Shown: positions 1 through 6,290 of the stretch, one piece after another
Layout of the letters: the number at the start of each line of letters is the position of its first letter
How positions within the stretch are numbered: the stretch's first letter is position 1
Position numbers and translations under genes: made by a program
Source: Flavobacteriales bacterium UBA4011
Lineage (GTDB): Bacteria; Bacteroidota; Bacteroidia; Flavobacteriales_D; Crocinitomicaceae
DNA length: 7,208 nucleotides
Assembly: GCA_002384725.1 (NCBI GenBank)
Contig: DGBF01000055.1
Location: forward strand, 17,956 to 25,163
Direction: 5' to 3'
The notes under the pieces: model-generated
Told to the model about the DNA's origin: nothing
The model's database searches: none
Seen by the model: only the letters and a program-made list of their open reading frames with translations

Positions 1-829
1 TAATCAATTTTTCATTGTTTGCAACATATCCAAAATCACCATCTTTAGCTGCTTTCGCCATGGCCAGAGATTTTTCAGCAGAAGCCAATGCCTCTTTTTT
101 GTTGCCCATTTTCATGTGGATTTTAGCTTGTACATGAATGTACCAAAATGCCTCTGGTCTTTTTTCAACCGCTTTGTTAATGTAGTTCAATGCATCAGAG
201 AGGTTTTTCTCTTTTTCCAAATAGTAACGTGCCGACTGGTAATAATCGTTAGCACTTGGACCTGCCATTACTTCTTTGATTTGTTTTTCTACCATCTCGT
301 CTGTTGGTGTTTCGATAGGTAAAGAAACTCTTGTGTTCTCCCAAGTCAAGTTCAAATTTGCTGTAGACGTTGCGAAATCACTAAAATCCATGGTAAGTGT
401 TTCCGTTTTGTCATTCATCACAGCTGGTTTAACAGTAAAACGGCCCAAATCATTTGCTTTGTCGTATCCATCGATTCCCCAGTGTGCAAGGTTTTTATAA
501 ATGATGATGGTCCAAGATTCTTTTCCAGGAATCGTGTAAAGGGCATATTTCCCTTCCGGAACATCTAATCCACCAATTTTCACATCACTAGATACTGTGA
601 TTTTCGTAGATGCATTCGCACCTGTACGCCACATTTCGTCGAAGACCACTAAATCTCCAAAAACCGATCTTCCTTTCATTCCAGGACGAGAATATTCTAC
701 TTCAAAATCGGTTAAACCAACAGTTTGCTGAATAGTTGCTAAAGGACTCGGTTGAGGAGCTTTTAATTGAGCTGAAAGGCTCGTTGATATTGTAATTGCC
801 GAAATGGCTGCTATACTTTTTAAAATCAT
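1..829 (-). CDS. Exported DUF2911 protein with TPR-like C-terminus (3' end cut by window)
   Basis: The frame is open from an ATG at 829 to the left edge, giving 276 residues and no stop. Residues 1-20 form a signal peptide ending LSA before Gln21, so the protein is exported to the periplasm or beyond. Residues about 25-170 match DUF2911 as I know it from Bacteroidota: an early EYSRPGMKGRSVFG stretch, then EMWRTGANAST (65-75), then PEGKYALYTIPG (91-102) and a WTIIIYKN strand. Residues about 193-262 are helical, with alanines and aromatics spaced as in tetratricopeptide repeats (YYQSARYYLEKEKNLSDALN, then AFWYIHVQAKIHMKMGNKKEA). The family has no established biochemical role. By recollection whole proteins are about 280 residues, so only a few codons should be missing. 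The gene lies 51 bases downstream of the lipoprotein gene on the same strand with no terminator between them, so read-through is possible in addition to its own candidate promoter. Confidence 0.88.
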   Translation of the reverse strand, partial: MILKSIAAISAITISTSLSAQLKAPQPSPLATIQQTVGLTDFEVEYSRPGMKGRSVFGDLVVFDEMWRTGANASTKITVSSDVKIGGLDVPEGKYALYTIPGKESWTIIIYKNLAHWGIDGYDKANDLGRFTVKPAVMNDKTETLTMDFSDFATSTANLNLTWENTRVSLPIETPTDEMVEKQIKEVMAGPSANDYYQSARYYLEKEKNLSDALNYINKAVEKRPEAFWYIHVQAKIHMKMGNKKEALASAEKSLAMAKAAKDGDFGYVANNEKLI

Positions 830-845
830 AATATTTGTTTTTAAT

Positions 846-878
846 TAAAGTTAATAATTTTATTAGAAAGGGAATCAA
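846..878 (-). promoter_or_regulatory. Candidate Bacteroidota promoter for the DUF2911 gene
   Basis: On the minus strand TTG (876-878) is followed after 22 bases by TAACTTTA (846-853). This matches the Bacteroidota -33 TTG and seven of eight positions of the -7 element TAnnTTTG. Transcription would start a few bases from the ATG at 829, leaving a short A-rich leader. The spacer is slightly long and the last base of the -7 box is off consensus, so this is only a candidate. Confidence 0.35.
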
Positions 879-880
879 TA

Positions 881-1303
881 CTACTTGGGTAAAAGATGAA
901 GCTCATCCTCACCGCCAATTGCACGCATCCACAATTCGTCATCTTTTAATCTCATGATCTTATATACTTGGTCGAAATCATCATTTTCGTAATCGAAATT
1001 GATAAGTTCTTTTTTAGATTCAAAAATCCAAGTGCCATCTGTGTTTCCAGAAAATGCTCCAAAAGAAGTTACATAAGTCGCAACTAATTTTGCGTCGCCA
1101 TCAGCAGTTGTGGTCAGGGTATAACCAGAGTAATCATTGGTTACATCATTCCCGTTTCTTATCGCTTTTCCAACTTTCCACGTATTGGCAATTCTTTCTT
1201 TTTTGCTTTTAAAACTAATCAATGGCCCATCATCATATTTTTTACACGATGAAAGTGTGATTGCAACAATTGCTAAGGCAAAAAGTATTGGTTTTAATGT
1301 CAT
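881..1303 (-). CDS. Small lipocalin-like lipoprotein
   Basis: This is a 140-residue protein with a lipoprotein signal: a hydrophobic stretch followed by the lipobox LSSC, with Cys20 as the expected lipidated residue. The mature protein begins CKKYDDG, lysines followed by acidic residues, like many surface or outer-membrane lipoproteins of Bacteroidota. The rest is rich in short beta strands: a first strand IANTWKVGKAIRNG (38-51), a central GTWIFESKKELINF, and a last strand YKIMRLKDDELWMRA (114-128). Small lipoproteins of this phylum with a lipocalin-like barrel share this order: a W near the start, GxWxF in the middle, and IxxLxxxELW at the end. I infer that fold, and no ligand or function can be read. 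A strong -7 box lies upstream, and the preceding operon ends in a terminator, so it probably starts its own transcript, possibly continuing into the DUF2911 gene. Confidence 0.82.
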   Translation of the reverse strand: MTLKPILFALAIVAITLSSCKKYDDGPLISFKSKKERIANTWKVGKAIRNGNDVTNDYSGYTLTTTADGDAKLVATYVTSFGAFSGNTDGTWIFESKKELINFDYENDDFDQVYKIMRLKDDELWMRAIGGEDELHLLPK

Positions 1304-1329
1304 ATTGGTTTGTTCTTACAATTGGACTG

Positions 1330-1360
1330 CAAATTTACGTATACTAAGTGAAATTGAAAA
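1330..1360 (-). promoter_or_regulatory. Promoter of the lipoprotein gene
   Basis: The minus strand reads TAAATTTG at 1337-1330, an exact match to the Bacteroidota -7 element TAnnTTTG. It lies 26 bases upstream of the ATG at 1303. The -33 side is weaker: only TTT (1358-1360) sits 20 bases upstream where TTG is expected. The leader before the ATG is A-rich (AAGAACAAACCAAT), as is usual for translation initiation in this phylum. Confidence 0.6.
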
Positions 1361-1363
1361 CAT

Positions 1364-1395
1364 AAAAACGCCCATCCGTAGTTTGGATAGGCGTT
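1364..1395 (-). terminator. Rho-independent terminator of the M16 operon
   Basis: An 11-base-pair inverted repeat (1367-1377 with 1385-1395) encloses a 7-base loop. It begins 22 bases past the stop of the M16-like gene. Read on the minus strand, the stem AACGCCTATCC pairs with GGATGGGCGTT through one G-U wobble and runs into TTTTT (1368-1364). On the plus strand the same position would be a C-A mismatch and no T-run of comparable length follows, so the structure serves leftward transcription. It separates the peptidase operon from the lipoprotein promoter directly beyond it. Confidence 0.85.
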
Positions 1396-1416
1396 ATTAT
1401 CACAAAAAAATTAAAA

Positions 1417-3501
1417 CTATTTAAAAGTGTTGAGTTCAATTTTTCCATTTACTTCGAAAGACTTCACTTTTCCTTCAAGAGTCATTGGACCAATTGCCAT
1501 TGAAATCGTTCCGTAAGACATTAGTCCGCCTTGCATCGAATAGTTGCCAAAGTCATATTCAGCGCTTCTCACTTCACCATCTTCGGTATTCGTAATAATC
1601 GATTTCATTTTAAGGTAAGTTACTTTATCGAAATAGTCCAATTGTGTTTTTTTACCATCAGTGCTAGACAAAACGTACATGTCCTTGTCTTCCACCACTT
1701 CGATTCCGACCATTTCATACTTCATGCCAGAGGTAGCGTAATTCATTTCTGGAATAATACCGAATGATTTTTTCTGTGCGGTTACTTCTTCTTCTGTCAA
1801 AGCTTTTGAACCAGTTTGCATACTAGTTGTTCCACCCGCATTCCCGTCAAAATATGATTTTTGCAACACCATTCCTTGACCTTCCAGCTTGCTTCCTTCC
1901 GTGTTCGGTTTGATCCAAACTTCACTCATTTTTAATGGGAAAGGAATTTGTGCAGCACTTAATTCAGTAGTTCTAGAATACGACTTGATTTTCTTCAGCT
2001 TTTTTATCGCTTTTTTCATGCTTGTGGTCTGTGTAGTCGCATAAACGTAATTCTCAATCAATTGATCGGCTGAAATATCAGCTGTTTTTTTCTCCTTAAC
2101 CGCATTTCCAAATGCATCTAATTTCAAGATTTTACCATCCGAATCAAACGCCTTAAGTTTCGCAGCAACCTCGTCATTACCGACTACCACAATATTTACA
2201 TTTTCTGCTGACATGTACTTTTTCGCTAAACGCAACACATCGTCTTTGTTAACCGCAGCAAGTGTTTTCAGATAATTTTTGTAATAATCCTTATCCAAAC
2301 CATATTTTTCAATGTTTCTAGCAAAACGAGCAATCGTTTGAGGACTTTCTAAAGACCGAGCAAAACTTCCAGCCATTGCTGCTTTCGTCGTCTCTAATTC
2401 TTCTTCGCCAGCCAATTCGGTTGTTATCTTTTGAATTTCATATAGAATTTCAGTGATTGCGCTATCGGTCACGTCATTTCTGAAATTCCCACTGATAGTC
2501 AACAAACTTCCATGTTCATCAATATTTTGTCTCGCGTAACATCCATAGGTAAAGGCTTTATCCTCACGCAGATTTTGCATCAAACGCGTTCCAAATCCGC
2601 TACCACCAAATACTTGATTCAAGACCGTCAATCCTATTTGATCTGGATCACCAGGTGCAACATCCATAGGGATATTGACATTGATTACCGATTGAACGGC
2701 TCCAGTTTTGCTAACGAAAGCTACTTGCGAACCGCTGGCTGGTTTTGAATACAGAGGTGCTCCTTTATAGGCTTTTCCACCTGTCCAAGAAGTAAAATAC
2801 TTGTCAACCGCTGCTTTAGCTTCTTCTTTCGTGATATCTCCAACAATCACTAAATAAGACCCTTCAGGAACATAAATTAATTTGTACAATTGTTTTACAT
2901 CTTCCAGTTTTATGCTTTTTAGAGACTCTTCGGTCATCGTTTCACTAAACGGGTGCATAGCGTCATAATTCACTTTTGCATTCGCATTGTTTGCCATTTG
3001 TGATGGTTCAGACTTCGCAGATTTTAATCCTGATTCAAACTGTTTGACAATACGGTCAAACTCAGACTCAGGAAAACTAGCATTTTGAAGCACATCAGAC
3101 ATTAAAGCCAATCCTTTATCTCTGAAACGCGTCATAACGGACAAATACATTCCACCTGAAGAGGCACTCAAATATGCACCTATATAATCTATTTGATTGT
3201 CCAATTCGTCTTTGGTCAGTTTGGCAGTGCCAGACATTACAAGGTCACCCATAACATTTGATACTCCTGCTTTTGGACCTTCAAGAATGGGGTCAGCACC
3301 CAAAGACAGTTGAAAGCTAACCGAAGGTATTTTGTGGTTTTCACTTAATATAACCGTGATTCCATTGTCCGTTTTGAATATTTCAGAATCTTTGATATTG
3401 ATTAAAGTCGCTGCTCCAGATGACGGAATTATACTTCGATCAACTTGACCGATAGATAATAACGGAAGAAAAGCGAGTGTTGCTATTATTAATTTTTTCA
3501 T
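1417..3501 (-). CDS. Non-catalytic M16 peptidase homologue with LolA-like C-terminal domain
   Basis: This is a 694-residue exported protein whose signal peptide ends at about Gln19 (LLSIGQ). Residues about 43-240 and 255-450 are the two halves of an M16 (pitrilysin/insulinase) clamshell. The zinc-binding HxxEH is gone: at the aligned place (GVSNVMGDLVMSGT, 79-92) the three key residues are Asn82, Gly85 and Asp86. The second half keeps GSGFGTRLMQNLREDKAFTYG (301-320), including the Arg312/Tyr319 pair typical of non-catalytic M16 subunits that hold substrate. Residues about 475-694 lie beyond the usual end of such a subunit. They form a strand-rich module (YEMVGIEVVEDKDMYVL, then YLKMKSI, then DFGNYSMQGGLM) that resembles LolA-like outer-membrane lipoprotein-sorting domains; this part is by pattern only. 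The gene starts 6 bases after the stop of the catalytic partner, with GAGAAG touching the ATG, so the two are almost certainly co-expressed and probably work as one periplasmic or outer-membrane peptidase. Confidence 0.92.
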   Translation of the reverse strand: MKKLIIATLAFLPLLSIGQVDRSIIPSSGAATLINIKDSEIFKTDNGITVILSENHKIPSVSFQLSLGADPILEGPKAGVSNVMGDLVMSGTAKLTKDELDNQIDYIGAYLSASSGGMYLSVMTRFRDKGLALMSDVLQNASFPESEFDRIVKQFESGLKSAKSEPSQMANNANAKVNYDAMHPFSETMTEESLKSIKLEDVKQLYKLIYVPEGSYLVIVGDITKEEAKAAVDKYFTSWTGGKAYKGAPLYSKPASGSQVAFVSKTGAVQSVINVNIPMDVAPGDPDQIGLTVLNQVFGGSGFGTRLMQNLREDKAFTYGCYARQNIDEHGSLLTISGNFRNDVTDSAITEILYEIQKITTELAGEEELETTKAAMAGSFARSLESPQTIARFARNIEKYGLDKDYYKNYLKTLAAVNKDDVLRLAKKYMSAENVNIVVVGNDEVAAKLKAFDSDGKILKLDAFGNAVKEKKTADISADQLIENYVYATTQTTSMKKAIKKLKKIKSYSRTTELSAAQIPFPLKMSEVWIKPNTEGSKLEGQGMVLQKSYFDGNAGGTTSMQTGSKALTEEEVTAQKKSFGIIPEMNYATSGMKYEMVGIEVVEDKDMYVLSSTDGKKTQLDYFDKVTYLKMKSIITNTEDGEVRSAEYDFGNYSMQGGLMSYGTISMAIGPMTLEGKVKSFEVNGKIELNTFK

Positions 3502-3507
3502 CTTCTC

Positions 3508-4974
3508 TTAGTTTTCTTTTGGTAAATAAATTAAAATCAAACGAGCATCTTGTGTAAAATACTTTTTGGCAACACGTTGAATATCTTCTCGTGTAACTTT
3601 CATGTATCCTTCCAGCATAGTATTCGTTCGGCCAGCAGAACCGTAGTAAACATGATTATCTGCCAAATTTTCGGCAATTCCCGCTACTCTTGAGTTCATA
3701 TCAATTAAATCGCTCTCCATTTTGTTGCGAATCTTTTCAAATTCTTCTTGGGTCACCAATTCATTTTGCATTTTCACTATTTCATCATCTATTGCTTTTT
3801 GAAGTTCAGTTAAATCGACTCCATTGGCTGAAATAGCTCCTAGTATTCCTATTCCACCAACTTCCATCCCAAAAGGAGCGGAGAACGCTGCAACAGCCAT
3901 TTCTTTTCGCTCAACGATAGATTTGTTCATGCGAGAAGAACTGCCTCCTGAAAGAATTTCGTTCATCATCTCCAAAGCACAAAAGTCTTTGTCTGTTTGA
4001 TTGGGAAAGTTGTACGTTATGAAAAGTGCCGGTAATTGTATATTGTCATACACCGTATCACGAATCACTTTGGTCAATTTTCCTGTATAGTTGGGTGGAC
4101 GAGCAATGCTAGTTGGCATAGCTGCATACTTAGCTAGCAGTTTTCTCGCTTCAGCCGATTTGGGATTATTGTATTCTTGACCATCCAAAACACTTAGTTC
4201 TACACCATACGCTGCAACAAATTCGTCATTGGTCATGTTCTCATAATCTCTAACCAAGTTGATTGCTTGTCCAGAAGGAATAGAAGCGAAGTATTTGTCA
4301 ATCCATTTTTTCGTTTGTTCTATATCTAAGTCTCCCGCGATACTCAAAGTGGCATTGCTGGGTACATAAAACGTTTTATAGAAATTGACATAATCTTCTT
4401 CTTGTGCTGCGTCCAAATCTTCCATACTTCCAATCGGCACCCAATTGTAAGGATGGTCTACAAACATTCTTTTGAATGCCTCTGTAATGAAGGAAGCATA
4501 AGGTTGATTGTCTACTCTTTGTCTTTTCTCTTCTTTAACAACTGAACGCTGAGTTTCGATACCAATGTTCTCAACTTTTGCGTGAAGTAAGCGCTCACTC
4601 TCTAGCCATAAACCCAGCTCCAGCTGGTTGCTTGGGAGGATTTCATAGTAGAAAGTTCGGTCGTTCGAGGTATTCGCATTCAGCGTTCCTCCATTCCCTT
4701 CAACAAGCTTGTCGTACTCTCCACGTTCGATGTTTTGCGATCCTTCAAACAGCAAATGCTCGAAGAAATGAGCGAAACCTGTTCGGCCCACTTTTTCATT
4801 TTTCGAACCCACATGGTATAAGATGGAAACGGCTACAATTGGTGTTGATTTCTCTTGGTGCAGAATTACGTGTAAACCATTTGGTAAATCGTATTCTACG
4901 AAATCAACTTTTTTCTGAGAAAAGGAACTTACGGATAGCAAGGTCAAAGCTCCTAGACAAAAAATCTTCTTCAT
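3508..4974 (-). CDS. Catalytic M16 zinc metallopeptidase
   Basis: This is a 488-residue exported peptidase of the M16 family. I place the start at the ATG at 4974 because it begins a good signal peptide (MKKIFCLGALTLLSV, then SSFSQ, cut after about Gln20). The frame stays open 30 codons further upstream, but that would bury the signal. The zinc site is intact: HFFEH at 69-73, with Glu72 as catalytic base, and the third ligand most likely Glu149 in VVKEEKR. N-terminal features common to the family follow: EGNGGTLNANTSNDRTFYYE (92-111) and the second-layer strand SNATLSIAGD (206-215). The C-terminal half starts near residue 306 (DTVYDNIQLPALF) and continues with LSGGSSSRM (341-349). About 70 residues separate the two halves, longer than usual. 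The substrate cannot be inferred. The gene is first in a two-gene operon with the zinc-less partner, and diverges from the repeat-protein gene across 160 bases. Confidence 0.94.
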   Translation of the reverse strand: MKKIFCLGALTLLSVSSFSQKKVDFVEYDLPNGLHVILHQEKSTPIVAVSILYHVGSKNEKVGRTGFAHFFEHLLFEGSQNIERGEYDKLVEGNGGTLNANTSNDRTFYYEILPSNQLELGLWLESERLLHAKVENIGIETQRSVVKEEKRQRVDNQPYASFITEAFKRMFVDHPYNWVPIGSMEDLDAAQEEDYVNFYKTFYVPSNATLSIAGDLDIEQTKKWIDKYFASIPSGQAINLVRDYENMTNDEFVAAYGVELSVLDGQEYNNPKSAEARKLLAKYAAMPTSIARPPNYTGKLTKVIRDTVYDNIQLPALFITYNFPNQTDKDFCALEMMNEILSGGSSSRMNKSIVERKEMAVAAFSAPFGMEVGGIGILGAISANGVDLTELQKAIDDEIVKMQNELVTQEEFEKIRNKMESDLIDMNSRVAGIAENLADNHVYYGSAGRTNTMLEGYMKVTREDIQRVAKKYFTQDARLILIYLPKEN

Positions 4975-4996
4975 AGTTTTATTGATATCATTTATA

Positions 4997-5009
4997 ATGC
5001 GCCAATTTA
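4997..5009 (-). promoter_or_regulatory. Weak candidate -7 region for the M16 operon
   Basis: On the minus strand, 5009-5002 reads TAAATTGG, seven of eight positions of TAnnTTTG, followed by CGCAT. It lies 22 bases upstream of the peptidase ATG. No TTG is found at the expected -33 distance. A second seven-of-eight box, AATATTTG at 5059-5052, is also present but likewise lacks a well-spaced TTG. The operon must have a promoter in this intergenic region, but which box is used is uncertain. Confidence 0.3.
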
Positions 5010-5097
5010 ATGAAGAAAAATGATTTGTAGGGGAGGAGGTGAAAATCTTCTCAAATATTAACAACGAATAATGTAAAATAGAAACTCAATAATACCG

Positions 5098-5129
5098 TTG
5101 AGAAAATTGGAACAATAATTGTAATTTAG
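5098..5129 (+). promoter_or_regulatory. Candidate promoter of the repeat-protein gene
   Basis: TTG (5098-5100) is followed after 21 bases by TAATTTAG (5122-5129), seven of eight positions of the -7 element TAnnTTTG. The box ends only five bases before the ATG at 5135. A start point at the usual distance would therefore fall at or next to the start codon, implying a leaderless or nearly leaderless mRNA. The A-rich leader seen before most other starts in this window is absent here. Confidence 0.45.
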
Positions 5130-5134
5130 CGCGT

Positions 5135-6211
5135 ATGAAGTATGTATACCTGATCTTTTTTTGCGTTTCTATGCCGGTATTTGGACAAAAGATCATTCCA
5201 TTTGTTGATTTCAATGAGTTTTTTAGGACTTTTGAAAACGGTGCTTTTCGTCAAATAGAATTTCAACGAATAGAAAATTTTAAAGCGGGTGATGAGGCAA
5301 TTGGATATTACGATAATCGTGGGAACTTGATTATTTACGATGGGATAGAGAAAAAGCAAGTAGCCAACATCAATGCCGAATATACGGTTACAGATCATCT
5401 AATAACGTGGGAAATAGGCGAAACGCTGAACCTTTGGGACGATGGCAAATTACAGACACTTACCTACCAAAGTAGCAATACAGCTACCCGGGATAGTGTG
5501 GTGGTTTATCAAGACAACCGTTACAATACTTTGAATGCTTATTGGAGAGATAAGATTTATCCGATTACACAAATGTCTGGCACCTTACTATGGCCTGCAA
5601 ACATAGGGGAAAACATTTTTGCCTATAGAGACAATGGAGATTTCTACCGTATATTCTGGAATGGAGAAATCTATGATATAGATGTTTGGGTAGGAAGTAT
5701 CGACTTTTCCTGTGGAACGGACATAATTTCCTTCAATGACCCTACTATGCGGACTTTTGCTGTGTTCGACAAGGGAGAATTAGTTGATGTGGAGCCTCAA
5801 TTCGTGAATTCACACAAAGCAGGGCGTGGATTTGTCGTATACGAAGACCGAAACGGAAATCTTATTAAATACCAAGATGGAGTGAAAACGACGCTTTCTA
5901 ATTTCGGCGCAAGTTTCTGGGAGGTGAAAGATGATATCGTTATTTGGTTTGAAAATAATTTCCTGTTCAGTCAAGTGGGTGACAAAAAAATCCAAGTTTG
6001 TAATTTCAAACCAGAGGATTATAAATTGAAAAATGATGTTCTTGTATACCGAAACATTATGAAAGGTGTAGATGCCGTAGTCGATGGAAAGGTGGTTAAT
6101 TTAACCAATCAAATGGACGCAACCTACGAAATATATGGAAGTTCAGTCCTAGTAGGCTTATTCAATAGTTCTTACAAAGTATATTGGAAGGGTCGTGAAT
6201 ACACCCCTTAA
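5135..6211 (+). CDS. Secreted repeat protein, about nine 35-residue beta units, function unknown
   Basis: I do not recognise a named family for this 358-residue protein. Residues 1-18 (MKYVYLIFFCVSMPVFGQ) are a signal peptide; Cys10 lies inside the hydrophobic core and is not a lipobox. From about residue 53 to the C-terminus the chain repeats a pattern: a hydrophobic strand ending in an aromatic residue, a short polar turn, a second strand rich in aromatics, then a tight turn such as DG, NG or KG and a short final strand. The tight turns are near residues 70, 104, 139, 177, 214, 249, 282, 318 and 353, a mean spacing of about 35. Clear examples are AIGYYDNRGNLIIYDG, IFAYRDNGDFYRIFWNG and FVVYEDRNGNLIKYQDG. 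This suggests a beta-propeller or other closed or stacked beta-repeat fold, exported and probably binding something, with no catalytic motif visible. It diverges from the M16 operon and precedes the DUF4494 gene by 79 bases. The last repeat ends at the stop codon, so the protein appears whole. Confidence 0.85.
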   Translation: MKYVYLIFFCVSMPVFGQKIIPFVDFNEFFRTFENGAFRQIEFQRIENFKAGDEAIGYYDNRGNLIIYDGIEKKQVANINAEYTVTDHLITWEIGETLNLWDDGKLQTLTYQSSNTATRDSVVVYQDNRYNTLNAYWRDKIYPITQMSGTLLWPANIGENIFAYRDNGDFYRIFWNGEIYDIDVWVGSIDFSCGTDIISFNDPTMRTFAVFDKGELVDVEPQFVNSHKAGRGFVVYEDRNGNLIKYQDGVKTTLSNFGASFWEVKDDIVIWFENNFLFSQVGDKKIQVCNFKPEDYKLKNDVLVYRNIMKGVDAVVDGKVVNLTNQMDATYEIYGSSVLVGLFNSSYKVYWKGREYTP

Positions 6212-6213
6212 TA

Positions 6214-6234
6214 AGTTTTCTAAAAACTCCTTTT
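6214..6234 (+). terminator. Weak hairpin after the repeat-protein gene
   Basis: AGTTTT (6214-6219) and AAAACT (6223-6228) form a perfect 6-base-pair stem with a 3-base loop, starting two bases after the stop codon and followed by CCTTTT. The stem has a single G-C pair and the T-run is short and displaced by CC, so it may be only a weak terminator or a chance palindrome in AT-rich DNA. Confidence 0.3.
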
Positions 6235-6261
6235 ATCTGACCTTTTAAGACCTTATATTTG
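6231..6261 (+). promoter_or_regulatory. Promoter of the DUF4494-pdxH operon
   Basis: TATATTTG at 6254-6261 matches the Bacteroidota -7 element TAnnTTTG exactly. It lies 29 bases before the ATG at 6291. The -33 side is weak: TTT at 6231-6233, 20 bases upstream, where TTG is expected. The leader is A/T-rich (AATAAAATAATACGC just before the ATG) and has no Shine-Dalgarno sequence. The bases after the box, CAGTC, are the same as after the lipoprotein promoter. Confidence 0.65.
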
Positions 6262-6290
6262 CAGTCAAATTTTTTAATAAAATAATACGC

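Noticed and set aside
1137..1424. A 95-residue open frame on the plus strand
   Set aside because: It runs antisense to the lipoprotein gene and through its promoter and the terminator, with no recognisable protein features.
4578..4976. A 132-residue open frame on the plus strand
   Set aside because: It lies antisense within the well-supported M16 peptidase, has no family features, and its composition is that of a shadow frame.
5030..5042. GGGGAGGAGGTGA, a perfect-looking Shine-Dalgarno sequence on the plus strand
   Set aside because: The only ATG downstream within 40 bases (5070) is followed directly by a stop codon, the repeat-protein start is about 90 bases away, and genes of this phylum rarely use such sites.
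5052..5059. AATATTTG on the minus strand as the M16 operon promoter
   Set aside because: The nearest TTG in the right direction is 27 bases away, too far for the usual spacing, so it is mentioned only as an alternative.
4975..5064. A 30-residue N-terminal extension of the catalytic M16 peptidase from an upstream ATG
   Set aside because: The extension would place the clear signal peptide inside the protein, and it runs through the promoter region. The ATG at 4974 fits much better.
5135..5188. Cys10 of the repeat protein as a lipoprotein cysteine
   Set aside because: The residues before it (IFF) do not fit a lipobox and it lies in the hydrophobic core; cleavage after FGQ at residue 18 is more likely.
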